From: Congeria kusceri
Lineage: Eukaryota; Mollusca; Bivalvia; Myida; Dreissenidae
Reading direction: 5' to 3'
Length of the DNA stretch: 64,000 bases
Assembly: GCA_027627225.1 (NCBI GenBank)
Contig: JAPFQT010000164.1
Location: 18,501-82,500 of the forward strand
The notes beneath the pieces are model-generated. The model had not been told where the DNA came from. It saw nothing but the letters and a program-made list of their open reading frames with translations, and did not search any database. Shown here one piece after another: positions 34,778 through 47,640 of this stretch. Within the stretch, counting starts at the first letter, position 1. Every line of letters begins with the position of its first letter. A program made the position numbers and the translations under genes.

Positions 34778-36064
34778 GTAGAAAAGCGTCCTATCCTGTA
34801 TGTTCTTGTTCCATATTACTGACGTATGACGTATGCATATACTGACTAACGTGACCGAATTCTTCGCAAGATTGGCCCAAGAAATATACTGACTCAGAGG
34901 AGAAAAGCTTTCTATACATCTTTTCCACACGGAAATGCACATTGTAGTCTAATTCCATTGGTTTATTGTTAAGTTTTCACTTCATTCAACAGAAATAATT
35001 ATGTGTGCCCAAATGACAACAATCCATTCCGTTTCAATTCACCTCAGTCGTTGTGTTGCGTGGATGTGATATTCAGGGGGAATTAAAAAAGAATATTCAC
35101 AAAGTCTAGCAAACGCGAAATTCGTTGACAGTGCCTTCATGCATGACGTCATCTGAAGTTGGTCACGGACTTCCGGGGAGGCGGGAAACTGAGAATTTCC
35201 AAAGTTGTTGTTGTTTAATATTTATTTTAAATTAAGAGTACGGATTATTCATCACGTATCACTATTTTGATACATATAACAGCGAATTTATAACCCAACT
35301 ATTTATATTAAATTGTGTTGTCCTTATTAAGTCAGTTAAATACAGTTTGGATTGTCAGTTTGGTTTTATGGCATCGTAGTTGGCTACGGGATACGGCGTA
35401 TTTGTTTACTTTGGTGGCAGGCCAAAGCAAGTCAGTAGACAATGCGCTGAGATTGTACGGAAATCGTGCAGTTTTAGTACAGTTGCTTTGCCGTCTCCAA
35501 GCCTCTCCCATGGGAAATCATATCGGCGGAGTCTTCCCTGATACGGTGCATTGACCGTGCGAATGTCCCACGAGTCTACTTTCTTTGCTGTCAATCTTTG
35601 CTAAAATCTTCGCAAGGAGGCTTAAGGGAAGAGCAAAATGGACAGGATATGGGCTCATCTCTGGTTAAATGTAATCTAGGCTTTATGGACCGAACATTAG
35701 GATTTAAATTAAGCACCGGTTTCAACCCACTGCGGTCGCGGCAGACCGCAGATCAATCGCAATGTTTTGAGACGACAGGAAAAACGCATATTGGGGTAGC
35801 AACCGTTCCATGCAAGCACCTAGTACCACACAGACCTTTGTCATGGTCTCATTGCTAGATTCATATTTATTGTGCAATGCGTCAGACCTTTGCTCAGACA
35901 AACAAAATAAAATGCGGATGTTGTAAAAACGTTTAAGTTTAAAATATATTCAGGAATGCAACGATCTCTCAAAAGCGCAAGACAATGCTCTCGGTTTGAT
36001 TGAGAACGTTTGTTGACAGGAATGGAAGCAATGTAGCAGCGGCTTCAACATTACAGTCACCATA
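34778..36064. other. No gene recognised
   Basis: Open frames at 35315-35858 lack recognisable domains. No convincing splice-bounded exon was found. Confidence 0.3.
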
Positions 36065-36275
36065 ATTTTTATCATCATCATCGTGGTCATGATCATGGTC
36101 ATCATGATACATCATCATAATCGTCATCATCACCATCACCATTATCACAATCATCATCGTCATCATCATCGTCGTTGCCATCTTAATCATCGTCGTTGCC
36201 GTCGTCATCATCATCATTGTCGTCGCAACCGTCATCATCTTCCAAATAATCATCATCACCATCGTCGTAAGCCTC
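36065..36275. repeat. ATC/GTC-rich microsatellite
   Basis: An impure run of CAT, ATC and GTC triplets. Poly-His and poly-Met/Asp open frames on the two strands come from it. Confidence 0.88.
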
Positions 36276-36553
36276 ATGTTGTACTTAAAGCCTGGGTATA
36301 GTTCATAATGCGATATGTACACACCGAGATGCCAAATAAATTCGGTATTGCTAAACACGCGGAATTTTTAAACAATGCATAAAATGAAATTTGCAAAAAA
36401 AAAACAGCAAAATAAATAAGCAATGTATGTTATATATTTCGTCTAGTGACTAGTAACACACAATTTTCTATGAAGCACAATAATTATTGTTTATCTGCTA
36501 AAAACATTTTAAAAAATGTAAACATTCAAAATATGACGCTAATTGCTTTGTAA

Positions 36554-36766
36554 CCTGGGCTGGTATTTATAGTGACTATTAGTCAAAAATTATGATGTTA
36601 ATATTTTAACAGTTTATATCTTTTTTACTAAGAAATGTATTTGACTCAACGATTTTGACAAAGAAGTTGCAATATAATTCGAAATGTGTTAATATAAATG
36701 CTGATTTGGACTTATTTTCAACTTAAGTTAACAAGTTTTAAAAATCTTCTTAGATAAGTGCCCAGG
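36554..36766. mobile_element. MITE with CCTGGGC ends
   Basis: The left end CCTGGGCTGGTATTTATAG and right end CTTCTTAGATAAGTGCCCAGG are inverted copies at the outermost bases, with weaker pairing further in. About 213 bp. Same style as 28441-28709. Confidence 0.6.
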
Positions 36767-36895
36767 ACGACTCAATGACACAGCCAAAACAACTGCTATA
36801 CTGACTGGATTTAAGCTCATTTTTGGAACAATAAAAGGTTGCACTTGATGCACAAGAAGTGTATGTGGGTATAATTGTATTTATTTATCATTCTT

Positions 36896-37127
36896 AGATG
36901 ATACTCGCTAATTTTTCTATAGACAAAGAACACAATTATCGTTTTTAAACTACCCATAAACAACGCAAAAAGAAGGTCCGATTCTGAGCGGAGAATAGTA
37001 AAATGTAGTTCCAATTACAATTGCAACACAATGTCAAAGCATGTTAAAATCGAAATAATTTTCCCATTATCGTTGTTTATCGGCCAATAAACAACTCTTT
37101 GTCATTCTGATGCGTGGCTATTAAACA
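36896..37127 (-). repeat. Foldback family F copy, cut by a minisatellite
   Basis: It runs from 'gatgatactcgctaattttt' through 'tccgattctgagcgg' and the palindrome ATCGTTGTTTATCGGCCAAT to 'ctgatgcgtggctattaaac'. At that point, the loop of the family hairpin, it stops and the 43-bp minisatellite begins. Confidence 0.7.
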
Positions 37128-37515
37128 ACTCCATTTCATGGGTAGAACCTGTACTTGGTGTGTGTGAGAAAGTACATTTCCTGGGTAAAACCAGTACTTG
37201 GTGTATTGAGAAAGTCCATTTCCCAGGTACAACCAGTTCTTGGGGTTTGTCAGAATGTTCATTCCTTGGATAGAATGGGTTCTTGGTGTCTTAGAGAAAG
37301 TTCACTTCCTAGGTAGAACCAGCAGTTGATGTATTTCAGAAAGTCCATATCATGGGTAGAACCAGTTCTTGGTGTATGTGAGAAAGTGCATTTCCTGAGC
37401 AGAACCAGTTCTTGGTGTATGTGAGAAAGTGCATTTCCCGAGCAGAACCAGTACTTGGGGTATGTGAGAAGGTCTATTTCATGGGTAGAACCAGTACTTG
37501 GTATTTGTGAAAAAG
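37128..37515. repeat. 43-bp minisatellite derived from the SINE family S body
   Basis: About nine units of 43 bp, each with GGTAGAACCAGTACTTGGTG then TATGTGAGAAAGTCCATTTC. The reverse complement of the unit (CACCAAGTACTGGTTCTACC then CAGGAAA) is the core of the family S SINE body seen at 48402-48600, 44832 and 40008. Confidence 0.8.
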
Positions 37516-40007
37516 ATCATGTTAAAGTACACTGTCTATGGAGCTGACTTCTACTTTCATGGGAAAACAACATGTCAGTTTTGTAATGTGACTCAAAAAT
37601 GGTACACAACCACAACTAACTAAACACTTCCTTAATTTGTTTTTATAGAAAATGAGACAAATGGTTGTAATGTGGTTTCTTTGAATTCAAAGTGTAATAC
37701 AGAAATATGCTATTTTAGACAGCGACCACATATGCAACTAAATGAAAGGAATTACAAACCAAGAACTTGTTCACTAAAAACTAAAATTTTCAGGCAGTTA
37801 ATCAGATGGAAGTCATAAAAGTGGCAACATTTTCAGAAGGACATTTTCAGTTTTGGGCAGCATTCTATTTGACCAATTTGGTATGCAGATAATGAATGGC
37901 AATTAAATGGCCACAACGAACGGGGAAAATAATGCGCAGTAACCATCTTAATGGATGGGTTCCAAAAATGAGGGTGGACATTCAGCAACATATTCATACT
38001 GTAATGACAGATCAACTTCTCCAAGAAATGTAGTCCAAATCTACAAAACAATGACCAGGGTGTATAAATACAATTCATGCGAAACAAGAGCACCACATCC
38101 CCAGACAACAGGACATATACTGAAGCACATGGAAACGTGGCGAAACGTGGCGAAGATGAGCTGAGCTCTCTGTATGGCAGTTGGTGGGGGTTGGCACCCT
38201 ACACTCAAAAAACACAGTCATTCTTCTCTTAAATACATTTAATCATAGCCTAATTGGTTGCTAGTTAAGATATCAACACTATTTGATTTCAGACATTATA
38301 TTTCGGCGTAGCTAAGATAATTTTTTACCTAGATTTCTTGCGATAATTAGGCAGCGGGAAAATCAAATGCCAATAGAACTTGGCAAATTTTCTATTTTTA
38401 GGGAATGCAAACTTACAATAATGGTTTAATGTATACCAACAACTGTTGCATACTTTGGGGGATTAAAATGTCCATAATTGTTTATATAAGCGGTTAAAAT
38501 AAAGATATAAACATATCTTCGACATACACTCTAAAACTGAACATAATTATGAACATATTTTTTCATTATGTGTCACGAACAGAATATTATATATTTGTTC
38601 TCAGAATTAATCCACTGTTTTGTTTAGCCTAGCGGCACGCTCTATAAATAACAATTGATTCTAGTGAGTTCAACAAACTCACGATCATTCTAAAATTAGC
38701 GCGCGTTTAGCTGCCCGTGTATAGCTGTTATAATAAACATGTATCAATTAGCGTCCATAGAATCATAAGAGCAATAATTTCAAAAAATGGGCACTTTTTA
38801 TAAACTTACTGTACATGTTAATTTGAATTTGAATGGTGGTTGCATTTTTTTAAGAATTAAACATAATTGCACATTTCTATCAACTTCTCCAGTTGATGTT
38901 AATCAACCTATAAAAAGATATTTGTCAATAAATAAAATGTGGTGAAAAAAGTATTGGAATGCGTCGAAATGTCATTCATGTTACTTTCACTTCATTTGCG
39001 TAGCATTAATACATTATTTGCAATACCAATTATACACAAAAACCCTTGATACATCATATTCCTACCGAATATAATTTTAAATCGACATAGTCTAATAAAA
39101 TTTTATGTTTGTGTTATCGAAAATGGAAGTCATCATTATTTCGAATGCGCTGAATGTTCTCTGAAGGTTGCTTTTCATTAGGATACACATATAAATGATT
39201 AATTGACTTCAAAATGTGAATGCATGATGCATAGATCACTTCAAGATGAAGTTTAGGTATATTACTTAAGATCTGAATAACAATATGCGTCTGATACAAC
39301 ATAATTTTAATTTAATCCCGCAATTATTTTTGTACATTGTTAATTTGTTAAATTTGACTGACAAATTTATATAATAATGATGATAACGTAAATTATTTTG
39401 GTTATTCATGTATCACTGGTGAAAACATGGGGCGGTATGATTGATTTATACACGGTGTCCGAGAAGTCGCCTTGTCTAGGTGGGGACCGAAAAATCTGGT
39501 GTCCGAGAAGCCACGTAACCGGTCATCTTGGCCTTCTTGTATTATGTTTCGGGGAAAAAATGATATCTCAATATTAATGTTAACGCCGATTGTCTTTTTT
39601 AAAAGACATTTCTTGTTTCCAAATGTTTTCATCTTGGCTTAGAAAACTGTTCATGTATTAAAGTCTAAAATAATGAATTGTGTTCATACGTTTGTGCATG
39701 ACTGTAAACTCATATCACATATGTTAGGTTCTGGGTAAAGAATACATTGTTTTAAACAAATTTTTTAATCAATACCCCCGATAAATCATCTTTGCATTTC
39801 TATTTTTGAATATTTAAAATGATTTCTAATATGTGACTACACTTATATTGGAGTAAAAGTTTGGTAGAGCATGTAGAATTGTTTTGATGCAACAAGTGTG
39901 ACATAATGCTTACAATTGGGGTCTGAAAACCCGTGCTTTGTTCCAGACAATGCTAGAGTCCACTGTGCCAGACAACGAAAAAGGAGTGCATGAATGACCT
40001 TTCTTAA
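37516..40007. other. No gene recognised
   Basis: AT-rich sequence with short open frames lacking domains. It is relatively free of the repeat families common elsewhere in the window. Confidence 0.35.
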
Positions 40008-40105
40008 AATACAGCAAGTACTGGTTCTACCCTGGAATCAGACTCAAAAGTTGCTCAATAAACTTCAGGCTTTCGACACAATCAAGTTTAAATAAATAGG
40101 TTTAC
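40008..40105 (+). mobile_element. SINE family S, 3' fragment
   Basis: The string CAAGTACTGGTTCTACCCTG is followed by 'gactcaaaag', 'aggctttcgacacaatcaag' and 'ttaaataaata', which align with the 3' half of the copy at 48402-48600. The tRNA-like head is missing. Confidence 0.6.
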
Positions 40106-41094
40106 AATTAATGAAAACTACAGAACAGAATAGACAACCAACATATGGAACAAGGGTTTCAAACCTGATGCAGACAAGTTATACATAGGATACTTAGAAA
40201 AAAAGTACAAAAACGAAAGCATAAATATAAATCAGTGTAAAGTTATTCCCTTGTCAATGGACAGCATGTTAAACAAAATCTCGGTGGAACCAAACAACAA
40301 GTACCCCATGTGCATCTATCACCCCAGTTTAGTGTTGTGAAAGAATTTGACCTAACTGTAATTATAAATGTGGCAAAAGAGAAAATATAGTGTATAATTT
40401 GGTAAAAAGGCAATATGGATTACTCCTTTGTTTTGTGTAATTAATGATTGCCCTGCATACTGAGTATGGGTTTCTGACCCAAAAATATTCTTCATGAGTA
40501 GCAAAGCAGACACTCCAAGATAGAATGCTCTGTGAACCCTTGGACCAGGAACACTTGAAGCCAGTCGGGACTGGTTTTGGTGTTCTTGCATTCGAAGATT
40601 TGTAAACGTGTATTCCAGTATATGGACAGCTTCAGAACAGATTACCCAGAAGATAAAATAAATATTAGTGGGAATACACAATATTTGCATAGTGCCAGTG
40701 ATTTTCTTATATAACTCATTTATCACTAGTATACGAGTATTCACTGGTCAAATTGCATGACATGTGACATGAAGTATGTAGAGGTCGAAGCTAAACTGCA
40801 ATGTGAGATCACTGTATGACGCTTAACTTAAACTGCCAACTGTTGAGAGTTCCAAGATATCAATTATGAGATGAAAATAATTAAAGATTATAACTGTCCA
40901 AAGAACATCCTTACTTACTGCATAACTTTTGACTTTCAACACTAAGAGTAAACTTAAATAATACCAACATATTAGCAAATAAAGAAGAACCTGGAGCAGA
41001 ACATATTAATCCGATCAATTCGCAACAATTATAAAACAACAATTACATGACAAAGTATTAAATGCTATGGTGTCACTGGGTGAGAACATAGTGC
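40106..41094. other. No confident gene
   Basis: A 130-codon minus-strand frame at 40352-40744 is the longest non-repeat frame outside the genic zone. It shows no recognisable domain, is hydrophobic in patches, and has no bounding splice pattern that I could support. It is left as unassigned. Confidence 0.3.
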
Positions 41095-41166
41095 AGCCAG
41101 TCCGGGACTCGAACCCGGGACCTCTCGCTTACATAGCGAGTGCTCTTCCGACTGAGCTAACCTGGC
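41095..41166 (-). pseudogene. tRNA-Thr(UGU)-like pseudogene
   Basis: The cloverleaf is almost complete: GCCAGGT, TA, D-arm GCTC...GAGC, anticodon stem CTCGC/GCGAG, and T-arm CCGGG TTCGAGT CCCGG. The seven-base anticodon loop is TATGTAA, giving UGU (Thr) but with A instead of the universal U at position 33. The 3' acceptor strand is ACTGGC, one base short of pairing fully with GCCAGGT. Both defects argue for a pseudogene or tRNA-derived repeat. If the loop base were U33, the anticodon would still be UGU. Confidence 0.65.
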
Positions 41167-43140
41167 AGGTACACAATCTCTCCCCTATAGTGAGATTGAA
41201 CAGTTTCCACCAGTTACAAGTATTGTGACGGTCTAAATACAGTCAAATGATATGAAATCTGGCTAAACAATTCAGGATTCGTATTAATTGTATTCTTTTT
41301 CTGTGATCACAGTAAATCAGTAACAGAACATATCACATAATGAAACTGTTCATACTAGTATTACGCTTCAAAACAACAACAAACATTCAGACAGCATAAC
41401 TGTTTATGACCATATAAGATGAATGCAATGCTACCCAACCAACTTGCAACAATGTGACTGGACTTGGCAAACAACCGATTTGTATTAATGCAGGGAAATC
41501 ACTGTTGTAGCTTTAGTTCAATGAGTCTAACAGAGTTCTCTCCCTGGAATAATAAAAGACATTTTGCTGTATGAATACTCGGCACTTAAAAACTCATTAA
41601 AAAATATAATAATAATAAATAATCAATAATAAATCTAGCTTGCTTCTTCTTGCTTTACACTAATTAGATTCAATAAATATAATGTGAAGCCTCGTCATAA
41701 ATTTGCGCAGTGTATTTAAGTACGTGTATCCAAACCGCAATGCACAATGATATCATAATGTAATTTTGACAACACGATAGTTTTATGTTAAACACACAAT
41801 GTTGTTCTTGTGAAAATGTTAAACATGAAAATAGAATACAAGTTTATATGCTCTCTCTTTTGTCTTTTTTCCCTTGGTCGTGCAGAATTCAGTATTCATT
41901 TCATTAAATTATGCAACGATTCAAAGTTATACAATTGATAGCTGTGTTACACAGAGATTTGTGTAAATAAGATACAATGGCTATTTTCATTAATTGTTAT
42001 GTTCACATCTTTTCTTTCAACAACATTATAACACTCCCAGCGCTGTATCTTCCCACTCAATAAAATAAGTACTTTGAACAATCATTACAACAAGAAAAGA
42101 CAACGACTCCCATTCCAGTTCGCTTAACTAATTACAGATGGCTTTCACTGCCAGACTGAACACTACGGAGAACATCATAACTACGAAATTGATTTTCCAT
42201 GCAGACTATAATGATTGTGCCCTGGATGAAAAAAAATGTAACCAAACTTATACCTTATAACTTCAAACTGTTGTAGCCGCAAAAACATTTTAGCTGTGAA
42301 GAAAAGGGAACGACCCTGCGTATTTCAACTGGGCCAATATTTTTTATGCGGACATTGACAGGGTGCATGGACACAAATAATGAATCACTGGTACATGGAA
42401 AAGCAGCCTATTTGTGTGTCACAAATCACATCTTGCAAAGACATAGTCATTGACACCTTTCCGTGCCTGGTCTAAAACCAGGCTTCATTTATAACTTCAA
42501 CTAAGACTGTCAGATCTGCAGTTGATCCAACATCACTGACACACCACCTAAGTCCTAGCAGTTACAATATAAACGCTACCAATTCCACATCAATAAGACA
42601 ACACCACACTGTAATTTGACAACAAAGACCTCAAATTATCACATCTATGGGAAACTGTGTTGAATCTTCATCTTTATTTCAAACACCTCTTGAAGACATG
42701 CAATCATATATACAACTAGAAATGTACTCCCCCATTCTATAACACAACAATAGAAACCTGCCTAAGATTCTCATCAATACAACAACTGAAGACAACAGAA
42801 AGGAATCAGTCACTGAAATGAAATTTCTGTACACAAGAGAAAACAATGAACATCCATACTTTTGATTATTTACTTTTATTGATCATGTGTGAGGTTCTGG
42901 CTCTAACATTTATGTGGACCAATAGCTGACCAAGATTATGCAAAATTTTCAATAAACATAAGTACATTAGTAAATTATTCTGCTACACCATAATGATCAA
43001 TAACTGGTATTACTTGTCTTATTTGACCTGATCACTATGAAAGGTAAGCTTTATTGGTAGCAGGAAAATACGCTAGGTCAACATTTCGTCAACCATATAG
43101 TATGTTCCAGACAGTTCTGAACAATTCTTACCTCAGCTCG
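41167..43140. other. No gene recognised
   Basis: AT-rich sequence without recognised repeats or exons. It could be intronic, but nothing shows that directly. Confidence 0.3.
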
Positions 43141-43240
43141 TGTCAACCCGCGGTGGGACTTGAACTTCAGTGTCTCCAGTCAGCACCCTGCCTGCCTGTC
43201 AGTGACTCCCAGTGAGCTGATATGGTATGCACAAGGACCC
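43141..43240 (-). mobile_element. tRNA-like SINE head
   Basis: On the minus strand, ATATCAGCTCACTGGGAGTC (A-box-like) is followed by GAAGTTCAAGTCCCACC (B-box-like) with a longer spacer than in a tRNA. A possible body continues toward 43100. Assignment is tentative. Confidence 0.35.
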
Positions 43241-44109
43241 CATGCACTTCATTCCTACTTTGTGACTGTGCAGCTAAATATTTAAGAAATAGGCATGCTA
43301 AAACAAATCAAACCATTTGTTGTACAGGCTTATTAATATCAAACAATGTCCCAAATGCCTTATTATGTTACAAATATGTACCTAAGATTTCCTAAGACAT
43401 GAGCAAATAAATAATGCCATTTGTAACAGACAATAATGTAAAATTCATGCACTGAAGAAAGCTTGTATTCTCCACAACATTGAAAAACCCTCATTTTAAA
43501 GGCACTAACAAGGTGATACATGTTCAACCAAACACTACAAGTTTAATGCTGAGATAACAAACATAAATTATAACATATGCATCATGAGCGAAACACTGAA
43601 ACACATTTTCATAAAATAAATGGAATTTGAACAGCTTGAAGTTTAGTTTGGTGTTTACGTTTTCTGTACTATGAAAATAGCCAAAGTTCCTTGTGATTTA
43701 TGTAGTATATCTTGCAGTTTGCCATATGTCAACGGTGAATAGACAGATTTAATCTGCATCGCCATGAAATTCGGCAGTAAATAAAGCTAGTGTTTATAAA
43801 CAGTTTTACTTGTAGGATCAGTGTTTTTGCAATAATCAGTATTCAGCTTCTGACGAAGGTTATAAACTAACGTAAACACATGCTAAGACAGACAATAAGA
43901 TAACTACACTTGCTAAGACAGACAATAAGATAAAATAATCTGAATTCGACCATTTACCCCTTTTGTGCGGCTTTAAAACTATTTTTAACTAATTAAAATG
44001 GGAACAGACACACAGATAGCCTGAACGACAGGAATATACACAGATTTAAACCGACAGCCTTATTTTCAACAACAATAAGGTACGATTGTAAAAATATGTG
44101 GAAACTTAC
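43241..44109. other. No gene; one 30-bp tandem duplication
   Basis: Near 43879-43933 the string 'gctaagacagacaataagat' is repeated twice in tandem. No other feature is recognised. Confidence 0.35.
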
Positions 44110-44169
44110 ACATTCCGTGTGAGACATCCAGGCCAGGACACTGGCTGTGCAGGCAAGCAGGTCCCATAC
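44110..44169 (-). CDS. Possible 60-bp internal exon, unidentified gene
   Basis: On the minus strand a pyrimidine-rich stretch and TACAAATAG precede a 60-base segment followed directly by the consensus donor GTAAGTTT. One frame is open through the whole segment, VWDLLACTASVLAWMSHTEC, exactly 20 codons. Its base composition is richer in G and C than its surroundings. No other exon of the same gene could be linked to it and the product is not recognised. It may be a chance splice-bounded segment. Confidence 0.35.
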
Positions 44170-44272
44170 CTATTTGTAGAAGAAATGAAAGTAGTTATAC
44201 ATCCAGCCATATGAAACAAACTTTCAACAACCCATTACTTAATTTGCCTATATAGTCTGGAAAAGTATTGCC

Positions 44273-44430
44273 GTTACTGGGTCATGGGTATGGTGTCCGA
44301 CTTAAGACTGGGGGCATTCATGTGGACAGGTTATCTGTCTGAAAGTCACCACGTTCTGGTTCTAACCAGGAATACGATTCAAATGCATCGCATTATGTCT
44401 CAGGTATCAATATGATCAAGTCAAAATAGC
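44273..44430 (+). mobile_element. SINE family S, diverged copy
   Basis: The head has CATGGGTATGGTGTCCGAC. The body has 'gtcaccacgttctggttcta', 'accaggaatacgattcaaa' and a tail with 'caatatgatcaag'. All correspond to pieces of the copy at 48402-48600. Confidence 0.6.
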
Positions 44431-44831
44431 TTCGAGCCCATTATTTACAACACCACTGAAGAAATCTGATCTAATTTATCCATGAACACTATAATCATGA
44501 AAAATGAGTTTTTCCAAACCTGAAATCAAGATGATTATAGTTAATTTTAATTTAATAGCATGGTTGGAAATCAAACAGAAATATTAAACATACATTACCC
44601 ATATATAAAACATACCATAACCCAACAGTTCTTCACAGTGTTGTTCTGTCATCAATGTTTCACTTTCTACCACAAAGTCTCAAACCCTCGACCACATATG
44701 CAGGTGTCAGTCCACACTGTTCAGGTCGCCCTATCTAATTAGAGACATTAAACACATGACAAAAACATAAGCATATTCCAATCCACTATAAATTATCAAT
44801 TGAATGCACAGTAATATAGTGAATCTTTCAC

Positions 44832-44910
44832 ACTTGGTACTGGTTCTACCCAGGAAACAGACTCGAGAACGTTTAAATAAGCCACATACTGGTGACTAAA
44901 ACGTTTGATC
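44832..44910 (+). mobile_element. SINE family S, body fragment
   Basis: 'cacttggtactggttctacc' followed by 'caggaaacagactcgagaac' and 'ttaaataagcca' match the SINE body. The head is missing. Confidence 0.6.
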
Positions 44911-46597
44911 CTGCCAGATGATGGCCTGTGTCTAGAACAATCCTCGACACATCTAGGACTAGAATAGACCGGCTATGAGTCATAGTGTCTATGACTTTGG
45001 TTATTCAGGTCCTAACTGTTATACGCTCATTTCAGATTAAGTACATTTCATGAATTATTATGTTTCTTAGTTTTAGAAAGGGTATGGATGCTATGTGAAA
45101 CTGTTTTTATTTAGCGGCGATCAACGAGCGATTTAGTACCTAAAATCAAGATGAGGTATAGCTTCTGACTCAGAAGAGTGGACTTCCATATTAATATCGT
45201 CTGTCGTCGTCGTCAACCATTTACTTTACAACTTCTCTGAAACCGCTTGGCGCCTTTAAATCTAACTTGGCAGGAATGTTCCTGATGACAAGTGTTACTT
45301 TTTAGACCTTGTAAGTGCCTTGAAATTAATCAGAGAAACACTGATCAGGACGTTTTTGATTTATGCACACGAATTGCAGCGAAAAGTTTACCCTGTTCCA
45401 TTACTGACAGACAGTAAAATTAACTTAATAAGTATACAGTTATATTTCTACATACTTTATAATGACGGACAAAGGGACGTAACAAAAGAACTGCTTTTTG
45501 TTCACGAGGCGAATTTGTGCATGAGCATCAAAGTTTGTTAATACCTTCAATTAAGGTATCTATCTTTTCTTCCATACTTTACGGGCTAAATGGTTATTTG
45601 TATATGCTATTTTAACAGTTAATGTTAATTAATGTAATAATTATCTGCATATCAACACCTTGTCACTGAACAATATCGCAGTAATCAGGTACAAGTTTAA
45701 ATAATATAAACAGTTAGTTCAATGTTTATAAAAGACATCAAAGACAAGGTGAAAGATCAAAATTTTATTCACACGCACAATATAAAGTTTGTTGTTATAA
45801 CATGCTGCATAATAATAACGGTAGAACAATCATCACATATGTTTAATTATGTCATCAATGCATTTTCAATAAATGTTTAAATACATGAAAAATAATTATG
45901 TATCTTAATTGTCTCCATTGTCTGAAGATTAACATACATCAGTTACACAGAACAGAAAATGCATATGCATCCAACACTACAAGCAGGTAAGTTATTTATG
46001 TCTGATTGTTTTCACTTAACTTCCAGCACAAGTATCAATGTTATAATAAACGATGTTAAATCATCATCAGTATAAAACTAAATACAATTAACCAATTTAA
46101 CATCATGTTTTCTTTTTATATGATTAAACTAAACAATACTTAAATCATCAATGTCTCTTCAATGCAGAAAATTAAAATAAATCCTTCATATTTCAAAAAC
46201 AAGTATTTACCATTACAGTATCATGTTTTCAAGTAATTGATCAAATACATTTCTCACATATGTGTACAAATGACAGTCTAAAAATAGCAATGGTCATGTA
46301 CATTGTACATGTATATTTCTGTACACACATTGACTGGTAAATTAAAATTGTCCCAGGTATTTGTCCTTTAACATACATCATATATAACTTGTTAAGTTAA
46401 GGACTAATGCAGAAACACTTATTTGATACAAATAACACAGACTATTGGTTCCAAAGTCATACTGTCATAATTATGATAAAAGTATATTATAGAGAAATAT
46501 AACACAGTACACAATATATCATTTCTAACTTACACACTGTCATTTTAAGATAACCATATTTGTTATTATACAAATGTCTGATACATGTAAAAGTAAG
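44911..46597. other. No gene; family G fragment at about 45190-45300 (-)
   Basis: Around 45190-45300 the reverse complement matches the end of family G elements (GACGACGACGAC, 'cttctctgaaaccgcttggc', 'aacttggcaggaatgttcct'). The rest is AT-rich and may include the 3' untranslated region of the NHL exon that ends at 46598 on the minus strand. Confidence 0.4.
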
Positions 46598-46953
46598 CTA
46601 TTGCACTTTGAACACCAGGATGTTGTTGTTGTCATATTGTCCCACAATGATGGAGGCTGTGTGCCTGTTGTAGCAGACTGACACTGGGCCCCTCACTCCA
46701 TCCCTGCCTGTAGCCAGAGTGGCCAGCTTCTTCCTGCCCTCCCTGTCCACCTGTATGATAGTCTGGGACATGAATCCACAGACCAACAACACCTGGCCTG
46801 CAGGTGTCACATGTACAGCACGTGGGCCTCGTAGTTCAGGGCCCTTCAATGTACAGAGTACTGACCCATCCCTGGCCAGGGTGAGGAGCTTGTCGTGGGA
46901 GCGGTTGGGGATGTATATACGATCCCCAGTGGGACTCACAGCACACTTCCATG
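46598..46953 (-). CDS. Terminal exon of a TRIM-like NHL-repeat protein
   Basis: This minus-strand exon encodes the last 118 or so residues of a TRIM-like protein: WKCAVSPTGDRIYI at the start, then 'DKLLTLARDGSVLCTL', 'GVHV/AVHVTPAGQVLLV', 'TIIQVDREGRKKLATLA', 'SVCYNRHTASIIVGQ' and the end NNILVFKVQ plus TAG. These are NHL-type beta-propeller repeats, and the start, PAGQVLV-like core and IxVFKV end are characteristic of bivalve TRIM-like proteins. I place the acceptor at the AG before CATGG (46954-46955 on the + strand); this makes the exon begin with the last two bases of a codon, which fits the phase of exon 2 at 52540-53552. A second AG further upstream (after TTTGTT) would keep an open frame but not that phase. 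No earlier exons occur on this strand in the window, so it is an orphan terminal exon. It may belong to the + strand gene before an inversion, or be the end of another, lost gene. Confidence 0.8.
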
Positions 46954-47001
46954 CTCCAATCTGTGAATTTTGTAGACCCTAACAAAGCAGAGCTCATCGC
47001 C

Positions 47002-47281
47002 AATTAAACCACGAGGTCGTTATCCCGAGTGGATTAAAAGCCAAACATTGGAATAACAAAGAATTGTTTATTGGTCGATAAACAACGAAAACGCAAAAAT
47101 TATTTTGATTTGATTTGATATCAACATGATTTGACACATATTTTTGCAATTGTAATGAGAACTATTTTTTAATATGCTCCGCTCAGAATCGAGACTTCTT
47201 TTGGCGTTGTTTATTGTGAAGTTAAACCACTATAATTTTTTTCTGTGTCTACAGGAAAAGTAGTGAGTATCATGTTAGAAT
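47002..47281 (+). repeat. Foldback family F copy
   Basis: It runs from 'caattaaaccacgaggtcg' through 'attgtttattggtcgataaa' and 'ctccgctcagaatcgagact' to 'gagtatcatgttagaatt'. It lies just upstream of the minus-strand NHL exon, in what would be that gene's last intron. Confidence 0.75.
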
Positions 47282-47640
47282 TGCGAATAATTAATAAAGA
47301 AACAGTGCTAAATGTGATGGCCTTGTTTCTTCAAATAATTGACAAAACCCAATTGACAAAACTAATTTAATAATATAAACACTGGTCATCGATGACACAT
47401 TTGCAGGCGCAGGAACATTAGTAGTAGACATAAAATAACAAAATTCTAATTGTATTCAGAATTCACGTTAACATATATGTCAATATACATGGGGTGTTTC
47501 AAAAGAAAAAAAACATACATTAAAGCAAAATCATGCTGTAAAAAAAGATTAACCACCATAGCATAATTAGTAAAATATAGTTTATAAGAATTGTATGCTT
47601 GTATGTACTCATTGATTTCTATGTTCACCATATCTTCCAG

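Noticed and set aside
35969..36358. 129-codon minus-strand frame rich in Met, and the opposite His-rich frame
   Set aside because: Produced by an ATC/GTC microsatellite; no domain beyond the low-complexity run.
40352..40744. 130-codon minus-strand frame not explained by a repeat
   Set aside because: No recognisable domain, no splice or codon-use support; kept only as a note in the annotation of that stretch.
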